Of a stretch of 64,000 nt of DNA, positions 31,400 through 43,459 are shown in pieces (within the stretch, counting starts at the first letter, position 1; every line of letters begins with the position of its first letter). The notes under the pieces were generated by a model. It was not told the DNA's origin and searched no databases. It saw only the letters and a list, made by a program, of their open reading frames with translations. Made by a program: the position numbers and the translations under genes. The DNA lies in contig JAPWFG010000022.1 of NCBI GenBank assembly GCA_028015205.1, positions 744,001 through 808,000 on the forward strand, read 5' to 3'. The DNA is from Mytilisepta virgata. Its lineage: Eukaryota; Mollusca; Bivalvia; Mytilida; Mytilidae.

Positions 31400-33839
31400 A
31401 ATCAATAACAAGCACTAATATGAACAATTAAGGTATCTAGGTTGAATAGCTGGGATGGAAGTTACAGCTGAAAAGTTTATAAATTGCATTCGATCATGTA
31501 GCTTTTTTGTCAATTGAGAGATACTGTCTTTTTACAGCGATAATAAATAAATGTAGAATGGAATAGAATATAATTTCTTTATTTCTCAATTAAAGGCCCC
31601 CTAATAAGGCAGAGTAAATCAAATAAAATTACAATATTTACAAATTATAACAATGATTACAATGATTATGTTGACTAGTACAGTGTTGTGTGAAGTAACA
31701 GATAATTGCTCATTGGTATATAATTACACTTGTTCACAACTAACATTTAAAAATCTCTTATTTCATCACATAATAAATAGCTTCCATCTGATTGTATCTA
31801 CTTACCAGAAGAATCCTTATATTGTTTACTGCGATCTGCTGACACAACAACTGACAATATAGTACAAGCTAAAGGTAATAATGAATTGGAAGAGCCATCG
31901 TCTTCTATGCTACATAGTTTAAAGAAATCATGTAAAATAAATAAATTACATCAAAAAGAAAGTTACAGAAAAAAATCAAATTACATGTATTGATATGATA
32001 ATTAAGTTTTAGCGTGACAGAGATAGGCAAGAAGGAATATTGTGAATAAGGATAAAACCAACGACAAAACGCTGTTATTTATCTTACTATCGCAATAAAT
32101 AAAAATATCACAGCAAAAATCCTTGTCCAGCAGGGTTGTACTACCCATTATAACCATTACTTACCACGCAAGTCGTGTGCTTGTAACAGGAGAAGTGTTC
32201 ACCTGTGTTTCAGAAAAGGTTTTACTAGTAGATAAAGATTAAGAGAACACTATTATGTCCTGTAAAAAAACCACAGAAAGTGTTGGCTAATAATTTATTA
32301 GGACATTAATAATTCCAATGTGATTGATGTTAGAAATACATACACCCCTTTAGAGGTGTAATGTGCCCATTGCTGTGTGTTTTATGTATAATGAAAAGCA
32401 TGCTACTAATTAAAAAGAATTAAAATGAGAAAGGAAGTATTGAAAACCAGTGTAATTAACGAATTAAATATCAGCAAATGCATGCAAAAGCTGTGGGAAA
32501 GTTCGTAAATTCTAAGAAATCCAAGGAAAAGACAAAGTCATGAGCATGGAATACAGCAAGCAGACACCGAAGGGATATAATATGTATATATAAAAATATT
32601 GTTTTTAAATATAATACTAAAAAAATAGGAGAAAGAGCAGTAGGTCGACTCGGAGTCGTAGACTGCTACTTCGTGAGCTAGCACATTAAAAAATCTGGCT
32701 CAGCGTGTCAGTCTAGTACAAAGCAGGGTTCATAATCATATCATACTAAATATAATGACTAAAATGTTAGATAATTCGATATAATTTTTAAAAGAAAGAA
32801 AAACATTATTCATATTGTATTCTATAATGTTCTGAGATATTTTTTCATTGGTTGGGCAACAAAATATATGCCCAGAAAATAACGAAAAAAATTTTCGACA
32901 ATGTTCCATGTTTTAACTTATAGGGTATCAAGCTGGCCCTAATCAACAATGCATACAAATGTGCCAAAATTAGAAAAAAACAAATGCTAGAGGTTCCTGA
33001 CTTGGGACAGGCGCAAAAATGCGGCCGGGTTAAAAATGTTTTGTGAGATCTCAACCCTTCACCTATACCTCTAGACAATGTGGAATAAACAAACACACAG
33101 CGATACGCACAGTAAAACTCAGTTTAAAAGACGTCCGAGTCCAATGTTAGAAAAGGTAACGGAAGAAACTAAGCAAAATGACAATGATCAATAGCAACTA
33201 CTGACATGCCAGCTCCAGAGCTCAATTAAACTGATCGGATGATTATGTCTCTCTCATACATAAAATCAGCTACAATCCTCCCGTTAGGCATTTAGTATCA
33301 CGCCATCATAAATTATACGTGACGAACATAACACGTTTCATACCAACAACTGGTTAATTGATACATTGCATATATGGAATTGTCCCTAGTTTTTCATCAT
33401 GAAAATATATAGATTCTTAACTAGTCTTCTTTCACCATAATTTAAGGGGTACAGAACACCTAAGGAAGATAACTCTTTAAAAATCAGCTGAACGCTTTAA
33501 TCACATGCTGTTAGTAAAGAAGAAATCAAGCTTCTCAATAGGCAAAACTAGTATTTTTCACTACAAGAGTACCATTACCTATTGGAACAAATGTTTTGTC
33601 TGTATATATGAATTATTGTACTGAAGCACTGGGTAATATGATGTTACAAAAAAGCTCATTTAAATACAGCATGTAAACTTATACATTTAATAGTGTGCTG
33701 TACTGACACAAGGAGTTGAAACGTGGTGAAAATGTTCTTGGTATTATTTAAAGACCTGAAAATAAACATATTACTGTTATGAAATATATGAAGATAGATA
33801 AAGTTTTGTATTTCCACACAACGCAATTTTACAACCTAC
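31400..33839. other. Duplicated non-coding DNA, copy A right part
   Basis: Aligns with about 61570-63740. Around 32880-33340 the sequence is well conserved between copies (for example GACATGCCAGCTCCAGA and GATCGGATGATTATGTCT) but has no supported frame. The minus-strand ORF 32845-33096 is not kept open in copy B. A poly-T/GTTTT low-complexity tract lies at 30960-31008. Confidence 0.45.
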
Positions 33840-34760
33840 TTATAACCAAGTTCTTACAAATTATTTAGATGTATGTCCTTCATTGATAACCTAACACTGA
33901 AAGGGGAAATATTTTATTGATATTACTAATTCAAATTGTTCTACAAGAACGGAAAACAATCCCCCAAAAAGTGTAATTTGTGAAATGTAATGCCAAAGTG
34001 TCTGTATCGGACATACTCAAACATTTTAATATTGAATCAGATAATTAATAAAACAACAACAAAGTGAACTGCAAGACTTATTGTTGAATAAAACATCTCA
34101 CAAAATACCGAAATAAATTTTACGCACTCTCCCTGGCCATTAGCTGTTGTTTTAGCACGTCGCAAAGACCATGAGGACGGTAGATTTATGATTTTTATGA
34201 TTTTATGACAAGTATTCTATGTTATATACAAACCTTTCATCACGATCTCATCAAAGAAAAATTGAGTGCACTTATTTACTGGTCCTGTGAATCCTTTTGT
34301 TTAAATTATATTTATTCTAGAAGTATTCAAATTACAGTTGTTGGACAAGCGATGACATGATCCAGGCCCTACGCACCGTGCTGGATAATATTTTTGTTCT
34401 TTTTGCTGTACTATGTATCGATATGTTATTGAGATGAGATTCCTCTGAGTAGAAACTGCTTTTTATTGCCTACTTATTTTTATATTGCTATGAACAGTAT
34501 TTCATGAAAAATACTCTTTAAGGGCAACCTACAGAATCATGATAAATTATTTGTCATTTTTAACAATAATTGCATGTATCTTGATGATCTACACGTACTT
34601 ACTGTTGATAACCACGAGTTTCTTAAATATGCAAAATTCATTTATCCTAAAGAGATACATTTGAACAGAGCAAATAAAAATAGTAAATGCTGTTCTTTAT
34701 TAGATCTTAATATAAATATAGAAAATAAAGAGATACGTACTAACATTTTTTTATCAAACA
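33840..34760 (+). mobile_element. Reverse-transcriptase remnant, RT2 subfamily
   Basis: From 34230 the translation shows degraded RT text (IKEKLSALIYWSCES, comparable to 14306-14345). From 34574 there is a 72-codon frame with an LDDLHVL active-site-like block (motif C degraded) followed by IYPKEIHLNRANKNSKC, the RT2 signature. The segment 33840-33990, duplicated at 63740-63910, may be its upstream part; that is an inference. The tail is lost where other repeats begin. Confidence 0.6.
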
Positions 34761-35035
34761 CTTGGTCAGCACCTCATAAGGAACATTGGTGACATTTTGG
34801 TTTCAATCCGTTCAACGTTCTCTAGAAGATTTTTGCATGTATTTCCCATAGGGTCCTATGTTAAACTAAGTATCCCGCTGGGAACAATCTTTGAAGACGG
34901 TTAGGCAACAAAGTTACAACATTTTATCAGCACCTAATAAGGAACGTTCATGCCGTGTTTGGCTTCAATCAATTCAAAGGTTCTCCAGTAGATTTTTGTA
35001 TTTCCCTTAGGGTCCTTTGTTAAACTAAATCCCTT
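34761..35035 (+). repeat. Two about 155-bp direct repeats
   Basis: Both units contain an ATAAGGAAC block, a TTCAATCMRTTCAA block, AGATTTTTG and a CCTWTGTTAAACTAA block (near 34765-34880 and 34925-35035). They lie in the spacer between the duplicated units. Confidence 0.7.
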
Positions 35036-36329
35036 GATTTAAACGAATTTGAATGAAACTAGTGTACTGAATATTTAACCATTTGAATCTAAATTAATCA
35101 GAGAAGTACTTACAGTTACAAACAAGAGTAAACGATGGGTAAGAAGATGTGTGAACGTTTTTACCGTACATTGATTGACAGGGTTGGAAATTTGGAACCT
35201 GAAAAAAGGCTAACTGAACATTTCATATTCTGTTATGATATTGTAATTATTACATTTATTTATTTATTTATCTTGGCCTAATTTGTTTTGCGTAGCCTTA
35301 TAACATGTATAATATGTTTACATAATAATTATAGTTGTTTACCAAATAATGTTATAACTGCGCAGTTTAGAATCACTGGAACAATAATAGATACTGATGG
35401 AATGACTAGAACTTTCTATTTGACTTACGTAATAATTCTGGTGTAATTCAAACTTCTATCGTATTCCAGAAGTTTTCGTTCTACAGTATATATACGCACA
35501 ACAAAGTTAGACTTTCAGAGCGGAAGATATCGGACCAGACTCAGCTGTTGGATTGACACACTTCTATTTACGTTTCACACATCGTACTTGACACTTTTAT
35601 TTACGTTACATCATACTAGATTATGACTGATTGCCGAGAAGAATTCCGGATTGGGAAAAGACATAGGATTTTGAACAGTTAAGTTGACATTTTATTTTGT
35701 GTAATATTTTTTGTAAACTTGTATATAATAAATCTTGTTAAATTTTATTATTGATTTGTGTCTTTTGTTGGCTACAATTTAAAAAGTGATTTCGGCCGTA
35801 ACAATTCGCATCGACCATTTTATTACTGAGGGGGGGGGGGGGGGGCTGGCCTGATTTTTTTAAAACTTATGTCAAATTTGATATGCAAAAAAAATTACAT
35901 TTCCCACTATGTTGAAAAAAAATAAAATAAGCCTGAATATTGAACAAAAACAAATTACTCCATGGCATAACTTCCTACCAAAAACAGTTTGTCAATGAAC
36001 CTTCAATGTGTGTGCACAGAATATAGCTAAAAAGATTATTAAGCCATTGTCAACTATTAAAGAAGGTAATTGAAGATAAACCGTTGTTTGAAAGGAGACT
36101 TCTACAATTTATTTATCCAATAAATGGAAGGAAGATCATCACTGTCGTCGTTGACATTAATATAAAAGAAATAAAAACAGCATGTGATTTTGCAGTATCT
36201 CCTTTTTAGGTATACTGTAGTTATGAGGGTAAATTTTGTGTTTCCTAGTGTTACTGTCAATGCCTAAGTCTTTCGTCAAGCAGTCAATGTATTGCCTTTT
36301 GCAGATAAATACGATACTGCATATGACAC
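35036..36329. other. Spacer between duplicated units, no gene
   Basis: Unique within the window. Holds a candidate LTR (35350-35803) and a run of 16 G at 35830-35845. Beyond that, AT-rich DNA without a supported gene. Confidence 0.5.
35350..35803 (+). mobile_element. Candidate solo LTR of an LTR retrotransposon, 454 bp
   Basis: The segment begins TGTTATAACTGCGC and ends GGCCGTAACA, so its ends are TG...CA with a 5-bp inverted repeat (TGTTA/TAACA). It contains a TATA-like TATATACGC near 35487 and an AATAAA at 35727-35732, in the right order for a U3-R-U5 structure. No coding region or second LTR lies nearby, and the 5-bp flanks (AATAA and ATTCG) do not match, so insertion as a clean solo LTR is not confirmed. 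Confidence 0.5.
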
Positions 36330-36966
36330 TATGCATTAAATCAACTACACAAAGAATTTATAATTATCTTCAATAAATATCTGAATTTTTAAGAGTCTTG
36401 AATTTCTACTTTTATGTTTGTTTGAAATATAAATCGTTTGAGAAGCGGACCTTTACATTTTTAGAAAAAAAATGTTTGGAGGTAAGAAAGCCATATAATA
36501 GATACCGATTGTAGAGAAAGATGTGACACGGTATGCTTTGCTTTTGTTTGTAACAAAGAATTTTAAAATTCGTATAAACATTAATGCCTTGATAGAACAC
36601 TTAATATCCATTAAAAAGAAGAAATGTAGGGATTTTAGCTTTATATCAATCATTTCTGAACATATAATTTTTAAAATCCAAAATTTGTTAGTGGACAATT
36701 AATTAAATCGCAGGGTTTTAAAACTATTTGTAGCTAAAGGAGGGGGAGGTAACAACGAATATAAACACTTTTATCTGTGTACATTGTATATACATGTACC
36801 AGCAAATTTAAAAGGGAAGCGTTACACAATATTGGAATCAGTATTTCAGAAACTGCGTGATTTGCGCATTAATGAGTTCCCACCTTTCCTATATATATGT
36901 ATTACTTATAAGACCAAACTGTTTCAAAATTTGTTCTGAAGTTATATTTAGACTGATTTAGACTAG

Positions 36967-37395
36967 AATAAATTTACTATATCTAATATTAGTATCTTTT
37001 GATTGTTATTTGAAACTCCTAGGAAGATGCCTCTGCATGGTGGATCCAAGGTTCCCCAGGGTGTTCGCCAACCCAGTCGTCAGACTTGTCTGACATGATC
37101 ATTCATTGATTTGTTAAAGAAATTACCAGTATTTAGCAAAATTCAAAAATAATAGAATTACTAATGGTTCATTCCTTGTATTGCACATGGTAGATCTCCT
37201 TCGCTGAAATTTGGTTTCCTGTTTCGGTATTTTTTGGTTATGAGTACTTCTTGTTTTAAAATAAGTTTGGTATTTGGTCTTCCAAATGTTTCGGTTTTAA
37301 TGCTGCTGATGAGATGTAACTCCTTGAAATGCGTCGTATACAGCATAGTATAAATTTACTATATCTAATATTAGTATCTTTGGATTGTTATTTTG
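36967..37395. mobile_element. Direct-repeat element, uninterrupted copy (copy B)
   Basis: About 45-bp direct repeats (ATAAATTTACTATATCTAAT...) at 36967-37011 and about 37347-37395 flank a 335-bp interior. This is the undisrupted form of 7806-8581. The minus-strand ORF 37161-37346 resembles that at 8038-8220 (shared block SSIKTETFGRP) but then shifts frame. Confidence 0.6.
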
Positions 37396-38099
37396 AATAA
37401 ATTTGGCTATAAAACTATAATTTGAAGAAAGTTATTTCCCTGGCTGGGAAGTAGCACATGTTCGCTGAAATGAAGAGTAAAGGATTAACTGTTTTTAAAA
37501 CTTGTGAATTTGCACGTAATGTTTGGTTTATATAAATTTGGGAACTACTTACGATCTTTTTGTTTCCAACATACTTGTAATCAAACTTGATTATAAAGCT
37601 GGAAATATTTATATATCAAAGTAATAAATAATTTCTATTTACCTTCTACTGGTTGTTCTGCACTGCAGCGAACTAGTACTACGTCCCAGCAAGGGAAATA
37701 ACTTGCCTCAAATTATAATTTTATAATCCCGGAAATGGGTTTCTGAAAGGGCTATACATATACGTACATTTCTGCGTTTTTAGTATTCCCCGAATTAGAC
37801 GTATTGGTCGAAATTTTGGGTTAAGTTTTTTTTTTAATCATTAATGTTGATTTACTTTTTAGCGTTTTTACCGTTTGGTCACACGTTTTCGCCTTTCATT
37901 TTGGTGGTTATAAAACATTTTTTCATCTTTATGCTTTTTTTGAAAACAAGAAATTATAGTAATGGTAATTTGCCGACCAATTTATTTCAAATTTCAGAAG
38001 GCATAATACGTTTGTATTTTAGATTGATTACAATAAAAAAAACAACCGGCAATAAATCGCCACTTTTTTCGACTGAAATATTTTTTTAATCTATGACAG
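37396..38099. other. Duplicated non-coding DNA upstream of the coiled-coil exon, copy B
   Basis: Aligns with 8582-9463. The ORF 37844-38089 spans the presumed intron end and has no domain. No RING exon is found. Confidence 0.5.
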
Positions 38100-38397
38100 G
38101 GAGGCTTTATTACGGAGACCAATCCGTGAACAGAAGGAAAAAGAGGACGAAAACCAGTCACAGAAATGTAGGATCGAACGAATGATTAAAAAAAGAGAAA
38201 CAGAAAAGGAAAAAGCATTAAAGAAGCTCAACGAATTAGAAAAAATAAAAAGTGAACGCACCAGTGCCTTTAAGCGACACCTAGACAGAGAGAAGAAGGA
38301 ATGGAAAGACAAGATTGAATCTTTACTACATCGAATAAAAAATGGAGAGAAAAAGAGATGGAAAGATAAAATCCATACGAACGGAACTGATGCGTAA
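38100..38397 (+). pseudogene. Terminal coiled-coil exon, copy B, frameshifted
   Basis: Same acceptor position (CTATGACAG ending at 38099) and frame as 9464. Relative to copy A it has a 2-bp deletion near 38335-38343 (ATAACAAAAATGG became ATAAAAAATGG), which changes the last 21 or so codons. The stop is TAA at 38395-38397. Most of the coiled coil is preserved, so it could still be translated with a different C-terminus. I call it a probable pseudogene because the partner exons are also missing. Confidence 0.55.
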
Positions 38398-39539
38398 CAA
38401 TAAAGAGCAAAATTCAAATCTGATAACTTAAGAATATTTTACCGAGCAAATGTGTGACTTAAAATTTAGATCAGTGATAATATGTCCTCCTACACTTTCG
38501 TGAACAGTTTTGAACACTTAATCTGGCATGTATTCCTCCTAGTTAAAGGATAAGGGCATATAATTTTTCATAAAAACGGGCAAATGTCATCATAAAAGAG
38601 TTTATTACCTATTGTAAAAGTTTAAAAAACCTAATATTCAAGTGTTTGTAATTCTAGAACAAAAGAAGAAATTTCCCTCGATAAAATATATGTTTTCTTT
38701 CTCTTTTTGTTTTCGCAATTTGTGTTTGTTTTGCTTTGAAACAGTTTCCTCTTTTTCGTATTGTAACGGACATTTTTTTTGGTGCAGGAAGCTAAAATAC
38801 CAGGAAGAAACCAAGTGACCACGAGTTATAAATAAAGGTTTCGTGTATTAAATCAAATATAACTCCTAAACTGATTTTAAGCGCAAAAGAAGATGTTTAA
38901 AGAAACAATGGGGTTGAATACAATGAGTACATGTAATACCTAAAGTGTCTTTTTGTACATTCATTTTGCTGAATAACGCTTGTTCGTGACAAAGTTAGAC
39001 CAAGTAGTCGTCAAAATCGTTTTTCATGAGTGTTTGTCGGTATGAAATTTCATAAAAACATTTATACTATTAACAGTCGGTGACTGTAAAACAATAGACA
39101 TTTTTATGCATAGTTTGGCTGCTTAAACAGCAAACGAAAACTGCCAGTACTTTCCTGGACTGAAAAAGCTAGAACGATATCAATAATTAGAACCTGTTTC
39201 TTTATGGTTATGATACAGAGAACATTAAGAGTACTTTTGTATTGTGTATGTCTTCATTTAAACATTCCGAGGGGCAAAAGGGGGGGGGGGGTGCACTCCA
39301 GTTAATTTAATCAACCTGCATACACATTTAAATGTACTAAATAAAGGTCATAACAAATGTAACGTACTCCAAGGTGCATTCAATAGGAAAAGTCTACAAA
39401 CACCGACAAAACCGAGACGAACCTCAACCGTATCAACCAACGGATCATCATAAAAGAACTGGAAAATATGACTTGAGAATGGCATGACGCAATCGATCTG
39501 GACATCGTTGCATACTTTTGAATGTTATCCAAACAGCTG
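38398..39539. other. Duplicated non-coding DNA, copy B
   Basis: Aligns with 9774-10089 and 10847-11477. It contains a run of 11 or more G near 39280 and a B-specific insertion of about 70 bp (39300-39375). No gene is supported. Confidence 0.5.
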
Positions 39540-40075
39540 TTTCCAATATATATTTATACTGAGAGTTTATACTGTTTGAGTCGTATTCTTAATTCTGAAG
39601 GTTGCCAATATAGATTTATACTGAGAGTTTATACTGTTTGAGTCGTATTCTTAATTCTGAAGGTTGCCAATATAGATTTATACTGAGAGTTTATACTGTT
39701 TGAGTCTTATTCCTCATTCTGAAGGTTGCCAATGTAGATTTATACTGAGAGTTTATACTGTTTGAGTCTTATTCCTCATTCTGAAGGTTGCCAATGTAGA
39801 TTTATACTGAGAGTTTATACTGTTTGAGTCGTATTCCTCATTCTGAAGGTTGCCAGTATAGATTTATACTGAGAGTTTATACTGTTTGAGTCGTATTCCT
39901 CATTCTGAAGGTTGCCAATATAGATTTATACTGAGAGTTTATACTGTTTGAGTCGTATTCCTCATTCTGAAGGTTGCCAATATAGATTTATACTGTTTGA
40001 GTCGTATTCCTCATTCTGAAGGTTGCCAATATAGATTTATACTGAGAGTTTATACTGTTCTGAAGAATATAGTTT
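39540..40075 (+). repeat. 62-bp minisatellite, about nine units (copy B)
   Basis: The unit contains TATACTGAGAGTTTATACTG, TTTGAGTCGTATTC and CATTCTGAAGGTTGCCA. Unit starts fall near 39545, 39610, 39672, 39735, 39797, 39860, 39922, 39985 and 40030; the eighth is shortened. Copy A has two units (11478-11595). Confidence 0.92.
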
Positions 40076-40228
40076 ACAAATCTTTTCTTCTGTATTGCTT
40101 TTTTATTTGGATGTCTGTGGTTACAGGTATATATTAATAATAAGCGTCAAATACTAAATCTATAAATAAATTAAATTTCTGGAAACAATGTGTTTTTCTG
40201 TCATGCATAGCGTAGTTAAATGATTCTT

Positions 40229-41052
40229 GATAGCTCGTCGAAAGAAATACGACCATATAACACCAGTATTGATAGAACTCCATTGGTTACCTGTTAAATT
40301 TCGTTGTCAGTACAAACTTCTTGTGTACGTTTTTAAATCTCTCCATAGCATAGCTCCCGTATATCTACAAGATCTTTTGACTGTATACATGCCGACAAGA
40401 TCGCTACGATCTGAAAATTCAATGAAAATTCAGACACCACGAGTGAAAACAAAGTCGTATGGTGCTCGACGTTTCGACATGGCAGCTTCTATTCTTTGGA
40501 ACAATCTTCCCGGTGATTTAAGGGTCTTAGACTGTTGAAATTTCTAAATCTAAACTGAAAACTCATTTATTTAGAATAGCTTATCATGATTTTTTATGAA
40601 CTTTGATATCATTTTATTTTTTATTTTTTTTTACAGATTTTCAGTGACATTTAGCATACATTATTACCATTATTTTTTTTTTATCAGTTACTGTCTTTAC
40701 TGTCTATAATTTGATAAACATATTTTTATATTATGTTTTTAATTTCCACTGCGTAGGTTCTAATTTTCTTTTTCTTAATAATTTTGGTTCTAATTGCTAT
40801 GAATTTTTATTTCGTTGAGGTTTTTTTTATTGGACGTTCAATGTTTTATGGTATTTTTTTTTATTCACACAGTATAATTTTATTGATATATTTATGGTTA
40901 ACTTTTTAAATAGTTTTGTTTCCCTTTGCACTATACTCTTAAATAATTTGTGAATAGTTCTGCTTAATTTTATGCTTTAGATTGTAAAGCGCTTAGAGTA
41001 ATTTTTAATTAGATAATGCGCTATATAAATACTGTAAATAATAATAATAATA
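40229..41052 (+). mobile_element. 5'-truncated non-LTR retrotransposon (LINE) 3' end, B-specific
   Basis: The frame 40227-40538 reads the C-terminal end of a LINE reverse-transcriptase polyprotein: KYDHITPVLIELHWLPVKFR, a LRSEN block, and AASILWNNLPGDLR. This is characteristic of the CR1/L2/Jockey group. The 3' UTR includes a TGTAAAGCGCTTAGAG block, GCGCTATATAAATACTG and an (AAT)n tail. Flanked by the 6-bp target duplication ATTCTT (40223-40228 and 41053-41058); copy A is the empty site at about 11742. Inserted after the segmental duplication. Confidence 0.88.
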
Positions 41053-41075
41053 ATTCTTTTCTTTTGGTCAGTATG

Positions 41076-42285
41076 TAAAGATGTGGGATTCTTCAAAGTA
41101 TTGTCTAGGGTTAGCAGTCAAATAAATCAATATAAAATAAACACATTTATTAAAAAAAATAAATAAATGAAAACAAACGTAAACTAAACACATGTACACC
41201 AAACAGAAAAATGAAACGAAAAATGAAAAAATGAAAATGAACATGAAATAAAACTATACTAAATAAAGTCACAAAAAAATATTCACAAAACTAAACAAAC
41301 TCAAAGTTCACAAAATACAACTAAAATAAATATATAAAAATGGATCTTATGAAGATTATCACAGCTTTCTCATACAATGTACGTACATACAGCTCCACTT
41401 GCGACAATACCGGAATTCATGGAAAATATTAACCCGTAAACGTGATTGCATTTAAATATCCAGATTTCAAATGTGGATACTATTTGTGGATACTATTTGT
41501 ATAAGTTCTATCACAGAATTCCTATTCTAACGGATTATATTCCTGCTTACTGTAACAGCCACTTCATAACTATATTTCATCCATTAAAGAAAAACATGTA
41601 TTTCCATAAAATAACCTCATCAATTCAGAACTAAAGCTCATTTACAATTTCATATGCTACTTGAAATGAACACTTCACCAAAACATTAACTGACTTCCTG
41701 TTTCAAAAATAACTTCCGGTGCGTGCAACTCAACCGTGACCAACATTCCATCGTTTCAGTAATTTATCCTGATTATTCCAAACTAAATCTCCGGCAAATA
41801 AACTGGAACTACATATAACCCCTGAAAATATATAAAACACCCTTCATAAGACCATGAACGGTAATACAGGCATTTAGGATTAAACCAACGACACGTCATG
41901 CGACTCGCGGACCATTCGAACAAACCCAATTCATGTACAGTACATAAAACTAATAAAATATAAATAAACTGACCTGAGTGTTCTCAATTATAACCAAATA
42001 GAAAATCCATGTCCTGATTTGACATCTCCAAGGACTTCTGGTTACAATTCCACAGAGTAACATCCAACGTCTACCTAATTTCAAACTCGTCCCATATACT
42101 GGCCAGAAAACCACACCTCAAAACAAGTTCTCCTAATTTCCACGTGACTTACCTATACACTCGATAAGATTCATCCAATATTGATTTTTCTTACCTGATT
42201 TAAATCACCGCAATACTACCTAGTTTTATATACAAACCATTTCGGACATTATTTTCTATACCAACCTATATGGAAATTCTTCACA
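41076..42285. mobile_element. Unclassified 1.2-kb insertion with 7-bp target duplication, B-specific
   Basis: CAGTATG flanks both sides (41069-41075 and 42286-42292), and copy A has a single CAGTATG (about 11761-11767). The interior is AT-rich with many A-rich words and only short ORFs (largest 41446-41634, no domain). I found no convincing terminal inverted repeats, poly-A tail or LTRs, so the class is open. Confidence 0.7.
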
Positions 42286-42894
42286 CAGTATGCATTTGAA
42301 TGTGGTAAAAAATGCAATGGGTCATGCTTTTTGCTTTTATCATTTTTTTTTGCACTTCAGATATATATACATTACTCAGGTATGCCACGTGAATTGGTCA
42401 AGGTGAGGTTTTATTGTATCAATGACAAATTTATATGTAAAGAGTTCCGATGTATTTGTTTCTCGCATAACCATTGATTTTTTAATCTTAAATATTTACT
42501 TAATTTATCGTAAACGATTGAAGGTAATGCATGTTTATGTTAGCAAACAAAAATTTTATTCTTAATCACTAAAAAGTTCAAGTTTTCTACGGGCAATGGT
42601 CGTGTATATATGCGATTTTGTTCAATTTGCATCACTTTTTGGAACATTACCAAGAAGGAAATTCATAACCAAAACCATTCTCATGTCGTATGAAAGGCGA
42701 TACATTATCTCCCTTACAGCCTAAACTGTGTTTTGGTTCTGAATTTCCTCAGCTTTGAAAAACTGTCTTAAAAGGACGTTAATTTGGCAAAACTGTCTTC
42801 AAACTGTCTCCCAAAGCAATATTGAGGTATATAGAACATTTTAGAAGCTTACTTGTTAGTTATCATTAGCAAATTTAGAGACCATATACCAGGC

Positions 42895-43290
42895 TCTCTT
42901 TTATCTGACTTTAGCTATTGTCATCACTTGCCGTCCGTCGTTCGTCGTCCGTCGTCCAGAATCTACATTTAATTTTCTCAGAAACCACTGGACCAATTGG
43001 GACCAAACTTTGGTGGCATGATTCTTGGGGAGTCCCCTCCAAAAATATGTCCGGTGTCCCCGACCTTCGACAAAGATGGCGACCAAGCTAAAAATAGGAA
43101 AAAAGGGAGTCAAAATGTTGAAAATCTTCTCATCTGAAGCTACTATGCTAATCTCAGCCAAACTTGTGTCCAATCGTCCCGACATCTGATTAAGATGGCC
43201 GCCACAGCAAAACTTAGTTTAACATAGTCCCCAGGAAATTCACACCTAAATCTTCTTGTCTGATACTACTTGCCCGATTACAACCAAACG
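42895..43290 (+). mobile_element. Dispersed repeat with internal repeats (copy B)
   Basis: Counterpart of 12280-12660, including a GTCATCACTTGCCGTCCGTC block and the paired AAGATGGC units. The minus-strand ORF 42901-43185 is repeat sequence. Confidence 0.6.
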
Positions 43291-43459
43291 TTTAGTCCTC
43301 GAGCACAACTGATAAAATGTACACATTTTGTGCTTCAAAATGGGTATCAAAGAATTGTATTTTAGATAAATTCGATAATCTACTGACCACAATGTAAGAA
43401 TTTGTGTATAACTCGGTAATTGCACGTTTTATATATATATTTCGTTGCTACCAATTTTG

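Larger units (their letters stand above)
7180..34080. repeat. Segmental duplication, copy A
   Basis: This 27-kb block is repeated in the same order and orientation from about 36330 onward. Matching landmarks (A/B): 7180/36330, 9546/38182, 13285/44084, 17406/45528, 21738/52231, 24955/57501, 31381/61553, 33970/63870. The offset wanders between about 28.0 and 32.5 kb because each copy has its own insertions. Left of 7180/36330 I see no clear similarity, so that is the apparent left breakpoint. The right end of A is near 34080; the matching end of B is outside the window. Confidence 0.9.

Noticed and set aside
31292..31400. Upstream exon that joins the GTPase ATG in frame
   Set aside because: The phase-0 donor does not match the reading frame at the possible acceptor 13 nt before 24955, so it cannot extend the GTPase protein directly.
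35830..35845. Run of 16 G as a functional quadruplex
   Set aside because: A homopolymer alone is weak evidence, and such runs are often sequencing or assembly artefacts.
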